From the NCBI GenBank assembly GCA_016758965.1, contig JAEPRB010000147.1:1-64000 (forward strand): a stretch of DNA of 64,000 nucleotides. Direction: 5' to 3'. The first letter of the stretch is position 1, and every line of letters begins with the position of its first letter. Source of the stretch: Circinella minor. Its lineage: Eukaryota > Mucoromycota > Mucoromycetes > Mucorales > Lichtheimiaceae. Of this stretch, positions 1 to 10,753 are shown one piece after another. A program made the translations under genes and the position numbers. The notes beneath the pieces are model-generated. The model worked only from the letters and a program-made list of their open reading frames with translations. It was not told the DNA's origin and ran no database searches.

Positions 1-190
1 ATATAAAAAAAAGTATATTTAGAAAGAGAGTCTCTATTTTTCCTTTCGGCATCTAATTTATCCGAACAAAACTATTTTTACTTCAGATCACGTGCCCGCG
101 TTTTTTGGGAAATGCCTGGGCAGTCGGACAAACGTAAACGTCATTTTTAGGCTTCTATACGGAGTATGAAAAGCCTTTTGAAATTGCTTT

Positions 191-217
191 GTCTGTCTGT
201 CTGTCTGTCTGTCTGTC
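191..217. repeat. (GTCT)n microsatellite at the left end of the Helentron
   Basis: About 6.75 perfect GTCT units. Microsatellites near element ends are common in Helentron-related elements, so this is more likely part of the transposon than of the host DNA. Confidence 0.85.
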
Positions 218-280
218 ACGCTTTTAGCGGAGTCTCAAATATATTCTATCCATTTTCTATTTTCTTCCCTTTCTCATGAT

Positions 281-393
281 AATAAAAGTCCATGTCAATG
301 TAAAATGACAAACATAATTAATAAAAGACCATGGCAATGTAATGACTCAAGAGCACATGAGAAAATTAATAATAAAAGATCATGACAATGTAA
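281..393 (+). repeat. Three imperfect spaced repeats in the Helentron leader
   Basis: A unit of the form AATAAAAG-N-CCATG-N-CAATGTAA occurs at about 281-303, 320-343 and 371-393 with small differences. A separate doublet of AGTATACAATGTAAAA is at about 730-762. Apart from these and the terminal signals, 1-1098 is A+T-rich leader in which I see no gene. Confidence 0.6.
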
Positions 394-1381
394 TTTATTT
401 CCAAAATCCTTCAATTGTCGCAATCTCAATAGCATTTTCATACAGCCAAATAAACGACAATTTCAATACAACTTTCAATTACTATATCTAATATCCAGTG
501 AAACAAAAACTTATTGCCGTCAATAAATAAGTTTGTGTCGGTTACAACTAGTTTTGTACTCTTATGAGCACTTCAGCATAATGAGTCTATAACTCGTGTA
601 AGAGTTAGATACAGTACCCATTATATGGATAGTTTATGCATAACAAAAATAAGACTCAGCTGCTCCTTCATGAGCAGTAGAAATAATAATCAACCTGTGC
701 TTTAATTAATTGATCAAGATATTTCATTAAGTATACAATGTAAAAAAGTATACAATGTAAAATGATAAGAAAATCGTATTGTAAAATAGCGAATTTATGA
801 AGTGTTTTTTTATTAAAAAAAGCAATCATATTTGTATTATTTTCATATGATTCCAGTATTCAAATCTTTAATAATTAAATCTGTTGCTTCTCTAATAACA
901 CCATTGGAAATAAATTATATCTATTTATTGTTGTTACTTTGTAAATGTATTGATATGAGTGTTAAAAAACTCCACTCAGTCAACAACATTAACATGAGAT
1001 TTTCAAAAATATTTTTGACACGTCTTCCGCAACTTTGACACTTTTTCAAAAATACAATTTTTTATAAAAAATTTACTTTTCCCTCTACACATTGTATTAT
1101 GGTGCGCACAAGAAGACGTACCTCTGAAGAAATTCGTGCTGCTGCGGCAGCGCGCCAACAAAGACTTCGAGCAAGACGACCACTTGACCAGGTACAAGCT
1201 GTTCGAGTCATAGATCGTGCTCGTCATCGTGAGGCTCGTCATAATACCGAACATCGGCAATCCGAATCAGTATGGCATCTTTTCAATTATCCTTATAGTT
1301 GCGATCCTCATTATCGATATATCTCCCTTCATCCTCATCCCCATTACTCTTATTTTTATTATTATCATCCGTATCTTCTAG

Positions 1382-1897
1382 GAAAGAGACCGTGTTGCTC
1401 GAGCTCAAGTACGTCAAGACCAAGATCGTCGTGCTTCTGAACGCGTAAGTTCATCCATCTACCATTTCTCCCGTCATATTCATCCTAATCCACATTATCT
1501 TAATTTTTATTATTACCATTCGTACCTTTTAGGAAAGAGACCGTGTTGCTCGAGCTCAAGTACGTCAAGATGAAGACCGCCATGCTGCTGAGCGTGTAAG
1601 TTCATCCATCTACCATTTCTCCCTTCATATTCATCCTAATCCACATTATCTTAATTTTTATTATTACCATTCGTACCTTTTAGGAAAGAGACCGTGCTGC
1701 TCGAGCTCAAGTACGTCAAGATCAAGACCGCCATGCTGCTGAGCGTGTAAGTTCATCCATCTACCATTTCTCCCTTCATATTCATCCTAATCCACATTAC
1801 CCTTATTTTTATTATTGTCATCCGTATCTTTTAGGAAAGAGACCGTGTTGCTCGAGCTCACGTACGCCAAGACGATCATCGTCGTGCTGCTGAACGC
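1382..1897 (+). repeat. Four tandem 63-nt exons in 151-bp exon-intron units
   Basis: Exons at 1382-1444, 1533-1595, 1684-1746 and 1835-1897 start exactly 151 bp apart. Each encodes a variant of ERDRVARAQVRQDQDRRAAER. Each is flanked by AG before GAAAGAG and by GTAAGT after CGC or CGT. The introns between them, 88 nt long, are also near-identical. Every exon is phase 0-0 and a multiple of three, so any copy can be gained, lost or skipped without changing frame. The intron before the first copy (1270-1381) is related but more diverged and uses a GTATGG donor. Confidence 0.9.
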
Positions 1898-4769
1898 GTA
1901 AGTCCTTCCATCTACTACTTCTCCCCCCATATTCATCCGAATCCTCATTGCCGGTATATCAGCATTAATTTTTATACTTGTGGTCCAACAATTGTATACA
2001 GAATCGTGATCGAACTAGGAGGCGTAATTCAAGACTTTCTTGGGAAGTACTCTCTAGATCGTATCGTCATAATATGACACTTGGGCCAACACATACATGT
2101 GAATGCTGTGGTGGTCTATGGTTCGCTGAATCCGTGCATCGAGTAACAAGAGAAACGTTCATTCAGGCTAATGTAGAGGTAGAAGTCATTAATGATATCT
2201 TCGCCATTAACCCAGGTGCAATCATCGGTATATTCTGTTCAACATGTAAACAACATATACTTACCAAGAAATCACGCCCAAAGTTGTGTTTGGGAAATGG
2301 CTTACGCTTGTCACAAATCCCGGAGTCGGTGAGCCAGCTTACTAGGCTTGAAGAAAGATTAATTGCACCTCGCCACCTGTTTCAAACTATTTGGCCTGTA
2401 ATGGGAGTCCACGGACAATATAGAAGCAAGGGGTCCATTGTGAACGTACCAGTATCTGTCCAGAATACCGTTACCTCACTTCCACGAACGTACGACAATA
2501 CAAATATGGTACATGTCGATCATGTACATGTCCAATTAGCACGACGACTGAGATATCGTCGTAATTATGCTGATGGTAATGTCAGACCCCAGTTAGTGCT
2601 ACAGGCTTTGCGAGAACTAATGGAATCACCAATGTATCGAGAGCTTGGTGTATCTATTGATAACACATGGTTGGATAACCCTAGCGGGAACCTAGCAGAA
2701 CAAGAACATGACGAGGAGGAAGATATACCCCCAACCACGAACGAAGAACAGCGAGACCAACAGGAAGAGGAACATATTGAGGTGATTACCTCGGACGACG
2801 ACAATAGCGATAATGCTTCTGAAGAAGAACTGGATGAAGAGCCCATGAATGCTGGTGTTCAGGAGACGCTACTGACAGGAGATGCTGGTATTAGAATTGC
2901 ACCTGGCGAAGGGCAAACCCCATTGCCTCTTTTACTGGATACTGATAGCGAATTTCTTGCATTTCCGCAAATATATGCAGGCACCCGTTTGCGCCCAAGT
3001 GATGGAAATGGTCGCCCGCTTTCATATGTTGAGATTACCAAGTCTCTTGCCAGACGAAGCGATCGCCGTGCAGTAAAACGAGCCGATTATCTATTATTTA
3101 TGGACCGAAAAAGACAGTTGACCCAGTTATCGAGTAACGTACAAATATGCTTGCGCAAAAGACGATCCGATGGTGTTTTTAATATGCAGGATTTCACTGT
3201 TGGTGACGCTCTCAATGACAATACAATCAATACATTGATTTCCAAAGATTCCGCATACAAGGTGTTCACAGGGATTCGGTCTTCAGGTGAATATTGGAGT
3301 CAAGAAAAAAAGAAAATCCTATCCATGTTGCGGCAATTTGGAATTCCCACTTTGTTCGTAACTCTTTCTGCTGCCGAAACGCAATGGCCAGAACTTTTGA
3401 AAATTCTTGCTTCTGTTGTTGATGGGGAGGAGTTGACAAATGACGAAATCGCACAGATGCACTATAACGAAAAGGCACGATTGATTCAATCAGATCCTGT
3501 CACATGTGCGCGTTATTTTGATAAACGCTTCAGGGAACTTTTGAAAACTTGGAAAGCTGTTGACGGTCCGTTTGGCGAATATTTGCCAGTTCACAGATAC
3601 CACAGAATTGAATTTCAGCAACGTGGATCACCTCATGCGCATATGTTATTGTGGCTACGAAATGCCCCTCGTTTTGATGTTGATGACGATGATGCTATTG
3701 CTCGTTTCATTGATACACTTATAACTTGCAACACATCTGACCATGGTGATGACCCAGAAATGCAACTAGTTTTACCAAGACAACTCCACTCCCATACTCG
3801 AACCTGCAAACGAAAAAACAGACCAAACTTGAAGTGTCGTTTCGGTATTCCTTTCTTTCCTATGGATAGAACACGAATTTTACGACCGCCTGGGCCTGAA
3901 GAATTTTCAGCTGAAGAAATTAGACAACACAAAGGGGTATATAACGAATAACTTACGACATGAGTAATTATTCATTAATAAAGTTCATGTACTAACATTT
4001 ACATACTACTTATCTTTATATTATATTAATATAGTGCTATTCACGTATTCGTTCCTACTTGGAAGATATACAAAATAATGCTGTTCCAAATATGGCATTT
4101 CCCGAGTTTTTAGTTATAAACAATGTGGATATTGACCAGTACTTGCTCGCAATTCGATCATCGTTAACCAACCCAAAAGTTTTCTTGAAAAGAGACGTTA
4201 CCGACATCTACATAAATCCATTCAACACGAAGATACTCCAGTTACATCGTGCTAATATGGATATTCAATTTATCCTTGACCCATATGCCTGTTGCACTTA
4301 CATCGTTGATTACATCAATAAAGCTGACAGGGGATTAAGCGAAACAATCGATCGTATATTTCAGGAGCACTCGCAAAATAACACTTCCATCAATCAGATG
4401 CTACGTGCTCTGACAAATGCTCAATATAACACAAGTGAAGTATCGGCGCAAGAAGCCGCATACAATCTCCTCCGGTTACCAATGTCGATGGCAACATCTG
4501 CATGTACATTTATTCCAACATCACCACCACAAGAAAGACAGCGAATACTGAAACCCAGATCCGAACTACAACGGATGAATGACGACTCAAATGATTGCTT
4601 TCAAAGAAACATCTTAGATCATTATTCGGAACGTCCATCTACCATGGACAATGTAACATTAGCCTCATTTGTAGCATGGTACAACTACTCAAAGAACCGC
4701 CCAATTGCTCGTAGATGTGGTGGTGAAAGTAGTGACGATGAAAATTACGATAATGATGATAACAATGTT

Positions 4770-4793
4770 GATGATGATGATGATGATGATGAT
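4770..4793 (+). repeat. (GAT)8 run at the frameshift of the Helentron gene
   Basis: Eight GAT codons in an Asp-rich linker end at 4793. Immediately after them the reading frame that gives recognisable Helitron protein moves by -1. Slippage in the run, or a small sequencing or assembly error beside it, would explain the break. Confidence 0.85.
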
Positions 4794-7591
4794 GTGAGGA
4801 CAATGCTGGTAATAACCAAGAAAGCGTCGACGACAGCAATAGCAATAGTGATGATGATAACGATCTTGATGATAATGGTGACGCCGATACCAGTACCCAA
4901 GAAAACACCGATGACAATAATAATAATGGTGATCATCTTCCTGATGGAATTATTGAATTACAAAATGGTGATGGATTTATAAAACAACGTAAATCACCCA
5001 AGGTAATCCGTTTCCGTGGTTATCGTCTAGCACAAGCCCCTTTAGATTACTACCGAGAGCTTGTGATGCTTTATTTACCATGGCGAGATGAAGAAATTGA
5101 TGTGTTATTAGTCGACTGCGAAACGACATTTCGTCGAAATCAAGAAGCAATATTAGCTAACCATCGGGAATTCACTACATTTGACGATGCTACATTGATG
5201 GAAGCCTTGGAAAATGTCGAGAGAGAGTATGACGATCCTGAAGAAGAGGAAGACCCACAAAGATTGTTAGTAAATCCACTTGATGAATATGAACTGGATG
5301 AAATGCAAAATGAACAATATGTTGATGTGATGGGTGAAGCTGGTGCATACGAACGTGTACCTTATCAAGAAATGATTGTACACCCAGAACGTCTTGATAA
5401 CGATGAATACGAGGCGTTAATCGCATCATTAAATACCGAACAACGAGATTTCGTGTTTCATGTAAAACACACAGTTGACACCACAGATGAACCCTTTCAC
5501 TACTTCTTAACCGGTGGTGCAGGAACCGGAAAAAGTCTTGCAATATCAGCACTATATCAGATGTTGACAAGATCGTTTGATGAAAATGTCCAGAACAGAG
5601 ATAGAGAAAAACCATCAGTATTATTGTGTGCTCCAACAGGAATGGCAGCATATAACATCCTTGGTCAAACCATTCATTCTTTATTTCATTTACCTGTCGA
5701 TCAATATTCTGAACCAGATACTGGACTTTCTGCAGATATAGCCAATACTATCCGTGCATCACTTGCTGAGCTCCGTGTCGTTATAATTGATGAAATATCA
5801 ATGGTGGGACAAAAAATCTTTCGACTTGTTGATCAACGATTGCAACAAGTATTTGGAAGCCCACGGCCCTTTGGAGGACTTTCTGTAATTGTTGTAGGCG
5901 ATTTCAACCAACTGCCACCAGTGAGGGCACAACCAGTCTTCTCCACAGAAACTGATAACCCATATATCACCTTATTTGGCCAGTCGTTGTGGGACCTTTT
6001 CCGTGTCTACCGCCTTACTACCGTCATGCGACAACGAGAGGATGGAGCCTTAGCAACTGCCCTCAACAATATGTCCAATAGGTCCATGACGCCAGAAGAT
6101 ATAGAGTTAATGAGAACCAGGACATTCAATTCAGTACCAAACGATTTGAATAATCCAATATTCTTATTTCATAAAAATGCAGATGTAGATGCTAAGAACA
6201 CGGAGATTTTGTTATCCATGACAACACAATCTGCCACTTGCACAGCGATTGACAGACCTAGCGGCAATGTCACCACCCAACAAGCAGATGCAGATTTGAG
6301 ACGAGTACAACGTCTTTCATATACAGACACCATGGGTCTCCGTACTGATTTGTTCCTTCGAATCGATGCGAGGTATATGGTCACTACTAATATTGACACT
6401 AGTGATGGTCTGGTAAATGGCGCCATGGGGTATTTACGAAGGATAGACATTGGCACTCATAGAGATCGTCCTGACGATACAAGACCTCTTCGTGTATGGA
6501 TAGAATTTATGAACGAACGAACTGGAAGAAAGAAACGAGAAAACCACCGTTCTCTTCTGGAGAGAGAGGGAATTACTAATTGGACCCCAATTAGCCACGA
6601 AATCAAACTAATCAAACGCCGACCCAATTCACCGTCAGGAGTGGTCAGGATACAGTTTCCTTTGACGCCGGCCCAAGCTATAACAATACATAAATCTCAA
6701 GGCCAGACATATGACGTCGTGGTTATTGTTTTAACAGAAGGCCTTACCCGGTTTTTAATATATGTCGCTTGTTCAAGAGCCAGAACAGCGGCAGGTCTAC
6801 ATTTAATAGGTGTGTTTCGACTCCCCAGACCAAATATTAACTCCATTACCGAAACACGATTGGCACAAGAGTTGGCAAGACAACAAACCGTAGCTTTAAT
6901 ACCTTGTTTCCAATTTCTCCATAATAATCGAGCTGCGCTCCAATTAATATTCCATAACGTACAAAGTTTAAACAGGCATATTGCTCTTATACGCGGCGAT
7001 GAAGTATACCTTACTTCTAATTTTATTTTACTAGCTGAAACATGGACCCTATCAACCGATAGTGATGATAGCTTAAACATTAATGGTTTTACGTTGGTCA
7101 CCAGACAAGATTCCAACACTAGCGAATCGCATAGACGTGCTTTTGGAACTATTTTCTACATACGCAACGATCTGTTGGAGCATGTTAACCACTCTACCAG
7201 TTATATGCCACATCCAATGGTTAGCATTTCAGTCATTGGATATCATGGTCCTTTAATTATATCAACAGTCTATGCCTTACCCCGGACGCCAATACAAGAC
7301 CTAATTTCAGCTTTACAACAACTTATAGATACATATCCTAACAGTGGATTTATATTTGCAGGAGATTTCAACGTAAATTTCAACATAGAAGAATCAAGAA
7401 CCACTCAACTCCTGGCATTTTTTTCTGAAAACAACTTATCCTCTGCTTCCCCTACCGTCACCTCAACAACCCCTGCTAATACTAAGATTGATGATATTTT
7501 TACTAATTTTCCCCAAGCAGTTACAATCGCTAATACCTATGTTTCGCTATCTCCTTCATCGCACAAACCGCTTTATTTTCGAATTTCATAA

Positions 7592-8503
7592 ATGTGTACT
7601 TCATTAATATAATACTTAATAATATCAAAAAATTATTTTATATGCTTCACGTAAACAGGTAGACAGTGAAATGATTGTGGAATAAGGTATCCTTTTAATT
7701 ATAATTAATATAGAAAGACAATGCGTAAATATTCAAAAATGACTCCTTTATGGTGAGTGATGAAATCTTTTAATTCTATATTTGTCTGTGACCACGTACC
7801 CTCGAAATCCGGAGTATAGAAGCCTTTCCCGGACGCCAACGGCGTCTTTTTTTTATTGCAGTTGGTATAACAGTAGTGTCATACCCAACCAGCCATGGAA
7901 AATTCTACGTAGTTGATTCTTTTATACTATCCATCAGTAAATAGCACTGTGGTTTTTTTTATTAAAAATATATATGTATGTATGTATTGAAATATACGAT
8001 AATAATTATGTGGTATATCACTTGTGACTACATCTTGTATTGACGTTTATTACCTTGATGGTTTAATATTATTTCGAATATATTTGAAGTTTGATTTCAA
8101 AGTTAGTCTTTATACGTAATGATTTTATGTAGAAATTTCAATTTTTAGGTAGAGTTGGGAAAAATATGAGTCTTGAGAATAACATAAGATACTCAGGATG
8201 AATTCAACAACAGGGAGAGTCTATTACTTTTGATTCTTTCCTCCAACTATCTGATTCTGTAGTTTGTGTTATTATGGAACATATATTTCCCATATATCAA
8301 TGATCAGCAGAGTTGGATTGAGCGTCTGACAAACCGAGTATGGAAACTCTGAATTTCAGTATATATCGAATTATTTCACTTGAAAAGTTAGTACGTAAAT
8401 TGAGTTGTTGGTAAGTCTCAGTTAAATTGGCGCTCTTTTTAAATCTTTCAACTGCGAAAACTGATCAGCACCTTTTTATTATTATTATTCTTTCATATAC
8501 ACC
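7592..8503. other. Right end of the Helentron and URM1 upstream region
   Basis: 7592-7850 is the non-coding tail of the transposon with the right subterminal repeat and hairpin. A further imperfect inverted pair (GTTGGTAT / ATACCCAAC) lies at about 7862-7890. The rest, to the URM1 start, is A+T-rich with no gene that I can see. Confidence 0.6.
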
Positions 8504-9017
8504 ATGTCCGATTTAACGATCAATGTAGAATTCAGGTAAAGATTCATTTTCTTTTGATTATAAAGTGATCATGGTCATTAATTCTATCAATGACCAAAAT
8601 ATACTTATGTTATAATTGATATTTTGATTTAGTGGTGGCATGGAGCTACTTTTCAACAATGTCCGTCAACATAAAATCACACTTCCTGCAAAGTCTCCAC
8701 TTGATAACTCAAAACCAGCTCAATTACGTGACTTGATATTTTATATTCGAGATAATATGATGACTGAAAAGAAGGATCTTTTCGTTGAAAAGGATACAGT
8801 GTATGTTATAAATGAATATATATAAAGAAGAGAAAGAGAACAATAATAAAGGGGGAGAGATAGAATATATTGTTAATGAAAAATAATTTATTATTATAGA
8901 CGACCTGGTATTTTGGTATTGATCAATAATGTGGATTGGGAATTATGTGATGAATTGGATTATGAATTAGAAGACAAGGATGAAATTGTATTTATTAGTA
9001 CCTTACATGGTGGATAA
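8504..9017 (+). CDS. URM1: Ubiquitin-related modifier 1
   Basis: Exons 8504-8535, 8633-8800 and 8900-9017 give 105 aa, close to the usual length of about 100. The protein starts [18 protein letters not shown] and contains [15 protein letters not shown] and an acidic stretch. It ends in HGG, the diglycine C-terminus that is thiocarboxylated. Known of the family: URM1 is a beta-grasp sulfur carrier for 2-thiolation of wobble uridine in cytosolic tRNAs and can also be conjugated to proteins. Introns are phase 2 in both places and all three exons close in frame. The stop lies 33 bp from the stop of the convergent minus-strand gene, so the transcripts probably overlap at their 3' ends. Confidence 0.95.
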
Positions 9018-9050
9018 AGTAGAAACAATTATAATTATAATTATAATACA

Positions 9051-9718
9051 TTATAACCTTAAAGGCAGTACTGGCCATAATACTACTTGACCTTTTCTAC
9101 ATGTATCCAGATAATTAGAATTGAGAATATGTTCTTGAATACGAATACGTTCAATAGAAGAAGAAGGAGAAGAAGGGGAAGAGGAAGAGATTGTCGTTTC
9201 TAAATCATCATCATCATCCTTATTACTATGATAGACTAAACAAGAAACTGGTGCTTCAATTCCATTTCTATATGCATTTGTAATCCACTTGTCATGTTCT
9301 TCTTCTTCAATATTCTTCTCTTCTGATTCTTCTCCTAAGAATGATGATATGATGAGCATTATAGACGTGTTACAATTTTTCTTAATACTGTTAAATACCA
9401 CTTACGTTCTTTGCGATATGCTTCTGAAAATTTAAAAATTTCAATAGCTTCTTGAGAAAGTGAGGTTTTTTGTTGTTGATCGACATTTGGTTCTTGTTCC
9501 ATATTAATATTAATTTCTTCTTCTTGTATATATGTTTCTTCATTAACTATAGTTGGATCATTGTCATGATAAGATGGGTATGATTCATTATATTGTTGCC
9601 ATTGCCAAGTACTATGTTGTTGTTGCTGTTGATTCAAAATATGTTGTTGCCAATATTTGACTTGTTCAGGACTAAAATGCCTTTCGTGAAATGATTTAAA
9701 CTGTAGTACGTTGCTCAT
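9051..9718 (-). CDS. Unrecognised 198-aa protein
   Basis: Exons run 9718-9406 and 9334-9051 on the minus strand. The GTAAGT donor and TTCTTAG acceptor join the two frames cleanly as AYRKER-EESEEKN. The N-terminus (MSNVLQFKSFHERHF) is followed by a Gln-rich part, then a segment EAIEIFKFSEAYRKER. The second half has a predicted structured patch (HDKWITNAYRNGIEAPVSCLVYH), an Asp/Ser-rich spacer, and ends QVVLWPVLPLRL. The conserved-looking islands around low-complexity linkers suggest a real, regulated fungal protein. I see no catalytic motif, signal peptide or membrane segment, and I do not assign a function. It is convergent with URM1. Confidence 0.75.
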
Positions 9719-10753
9719 GAAAAAAAAAAAGAAGAGTTTATAGAGTAAAAATTTCTTGTATGCGCTCACTTTTTTACAGTACAATATCCGACTTTTGCTT
9801 GATGATTATATACATGAGTTTTTACCTGCGTTTGTCACTATATTATATATGCAACACATAATAAATAGTCATACTGAATAAGTCTATAGTTATTTAACGA
9901 AATAATAACACTAGAATATATTTATTGGGCACATCGTACTTTTAGTACTGCTGATTAATAATACTTTGACAACATTTCATTATTTTCCTACCCATCATAA
10001 TAATATCCACGGTTGTCATTGCCGAAAAAGATACATATAAATTTACAACCTCCAAGCAACATATTATGTCGAATATAAAACATAATGCTTTTTCACTTGA
10101 ATAAAGATGTTTTCAATGGGGTGAATGAATATGATTTCCTTGTATAATATATTATAGAAGCTAATCAAATAAAAAGTATATATAATTAATAATGCTCACA
10201 AATTCAGCATAAATGAAATATATAATTCTTTTAATAAGAAAGATATTTTTTCATTTTAAATACATGCTTGTACTTACATTCTATCTATAATGAATGATTA
10301 TTATGCTCTATTAATGTAAACTAAAATCAAAAAAGAATAGGAAAGAAACTTAAAGAAAGAACTATTGGATACACTAGCTAATCAATTCTCAGGTAATATT
10401 CTCTACTATTATACCATCATTCGACATTATAAAATGACTTTTGAAAAAATATCACCTCATCTCGGTCCCACCGACAAGTCCCCAACTCTCTATTAAGAAA
10501 GTATATAAATGATATAATGATATGTGACAAATAATAAGAAATTAGGGAATATATCAATAGAAATAAAAGAACTAAGATGAATCGAATAGATTGATTAACA
10601 TGCTTTGATACTTAATTGTGCTCCCAAATAGAATAATTTAGTAGTTCTACTAGCTGAATCTCAATTCTCGCATTTTTACATTATTGAAAAGCGTGCCAAA
10701 AAAAAAAAAGAGTAACACCAAGTTGCTTCTTTTTTTTTTAATACAACTAACAA
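9719..10753. other. Intergenic, divergent upstream regions
   Basis: About 1 kb of A+T-rich sequence between the divergent starts of the 198-aa gene and SEC15. I see no coding-like frame or RNA gene; it presumably holds both promoters. Confidence 0.5.

Larger units (their letters stand above)
1099..7591 (+). pseudogene. Helentron Rep-helicase-endonuclease gene, frameshifted
   Basis: Model: exons 1099-1269, 1382-1444, 1533-1595, 1684-1746, 1835-1897, 2002-3936 and 4035-4793 in one frame, then the -1 frame from 4796 to the stop at 7591; about 1,970 residues in all. All junctions before the break are phase 0. Order of parts: an Arg/Glu-rich N-terminus with four 21-aa repeats; Cys-pair zinc-finger-like segments (CECC, CSTC); the HUH motif PHAHM (3631-3642); the tyrosine pair TYIVDY (4299-4313); an acidic Asp/Asn linker; Walker A GGAGTGKS (5513-5536); a DEIS Walker B; and an EEP nuclease with HN near its start, AETW, GDFN (7361-7372), DD and SHKP, so its catalytic residues look intact. 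The frames split exactly at the end of a (GAT)8 run. A GTGAGG donor at 4794 could pair with an AAG acceptor ending at 5002 in phase 0, but this would remove Helitron-like coding sequence (the segment ending in QRKSPK). A small indel or an assembly error is more likely. The gene is typical of Helentrons, with no host function inferred. Confidence 0.85.
149..7846 (+). mobile_element. Helentron-type rolling-circle transposon
   Basis: One large open gene on the plus strand carries Rep (HUH plus two tyrosines), PIF1-like helicase and a C-terminal EEP endonuclease, the Helentron/Helitron2 layout. Outside the gene, the 12-mer AGGCTTCTATAC at 149-160 recurs inverted at 7814-7825. A related direct copy of CGGAGTAT plus GAAAAGCC-like sequence lies at 160-176 and 7810-7825. 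A (GTCT)n microsatellite (191-217) sits just inside the left repeat. A perfect 6-bp hairpin, GACGCC-AAC-GGCGTC, is at 7832-7846 just outside the right repeat and is followed by a T run. Helentrons are known for subterminal repeats and a 3' hairpin. The exact ends are not defined, because Helentrons make no target-site duplication and no empty site is available; the limits given are the outermost supporting signals. The gene is frameshifted, so this copy may be inactive. Confidence 0.8.

Noticed and set aside
5190..5651. 153-codon minus-strand frame
   Set aside because: Antisense of the Helentron helicase region; no start context or recognisable product.
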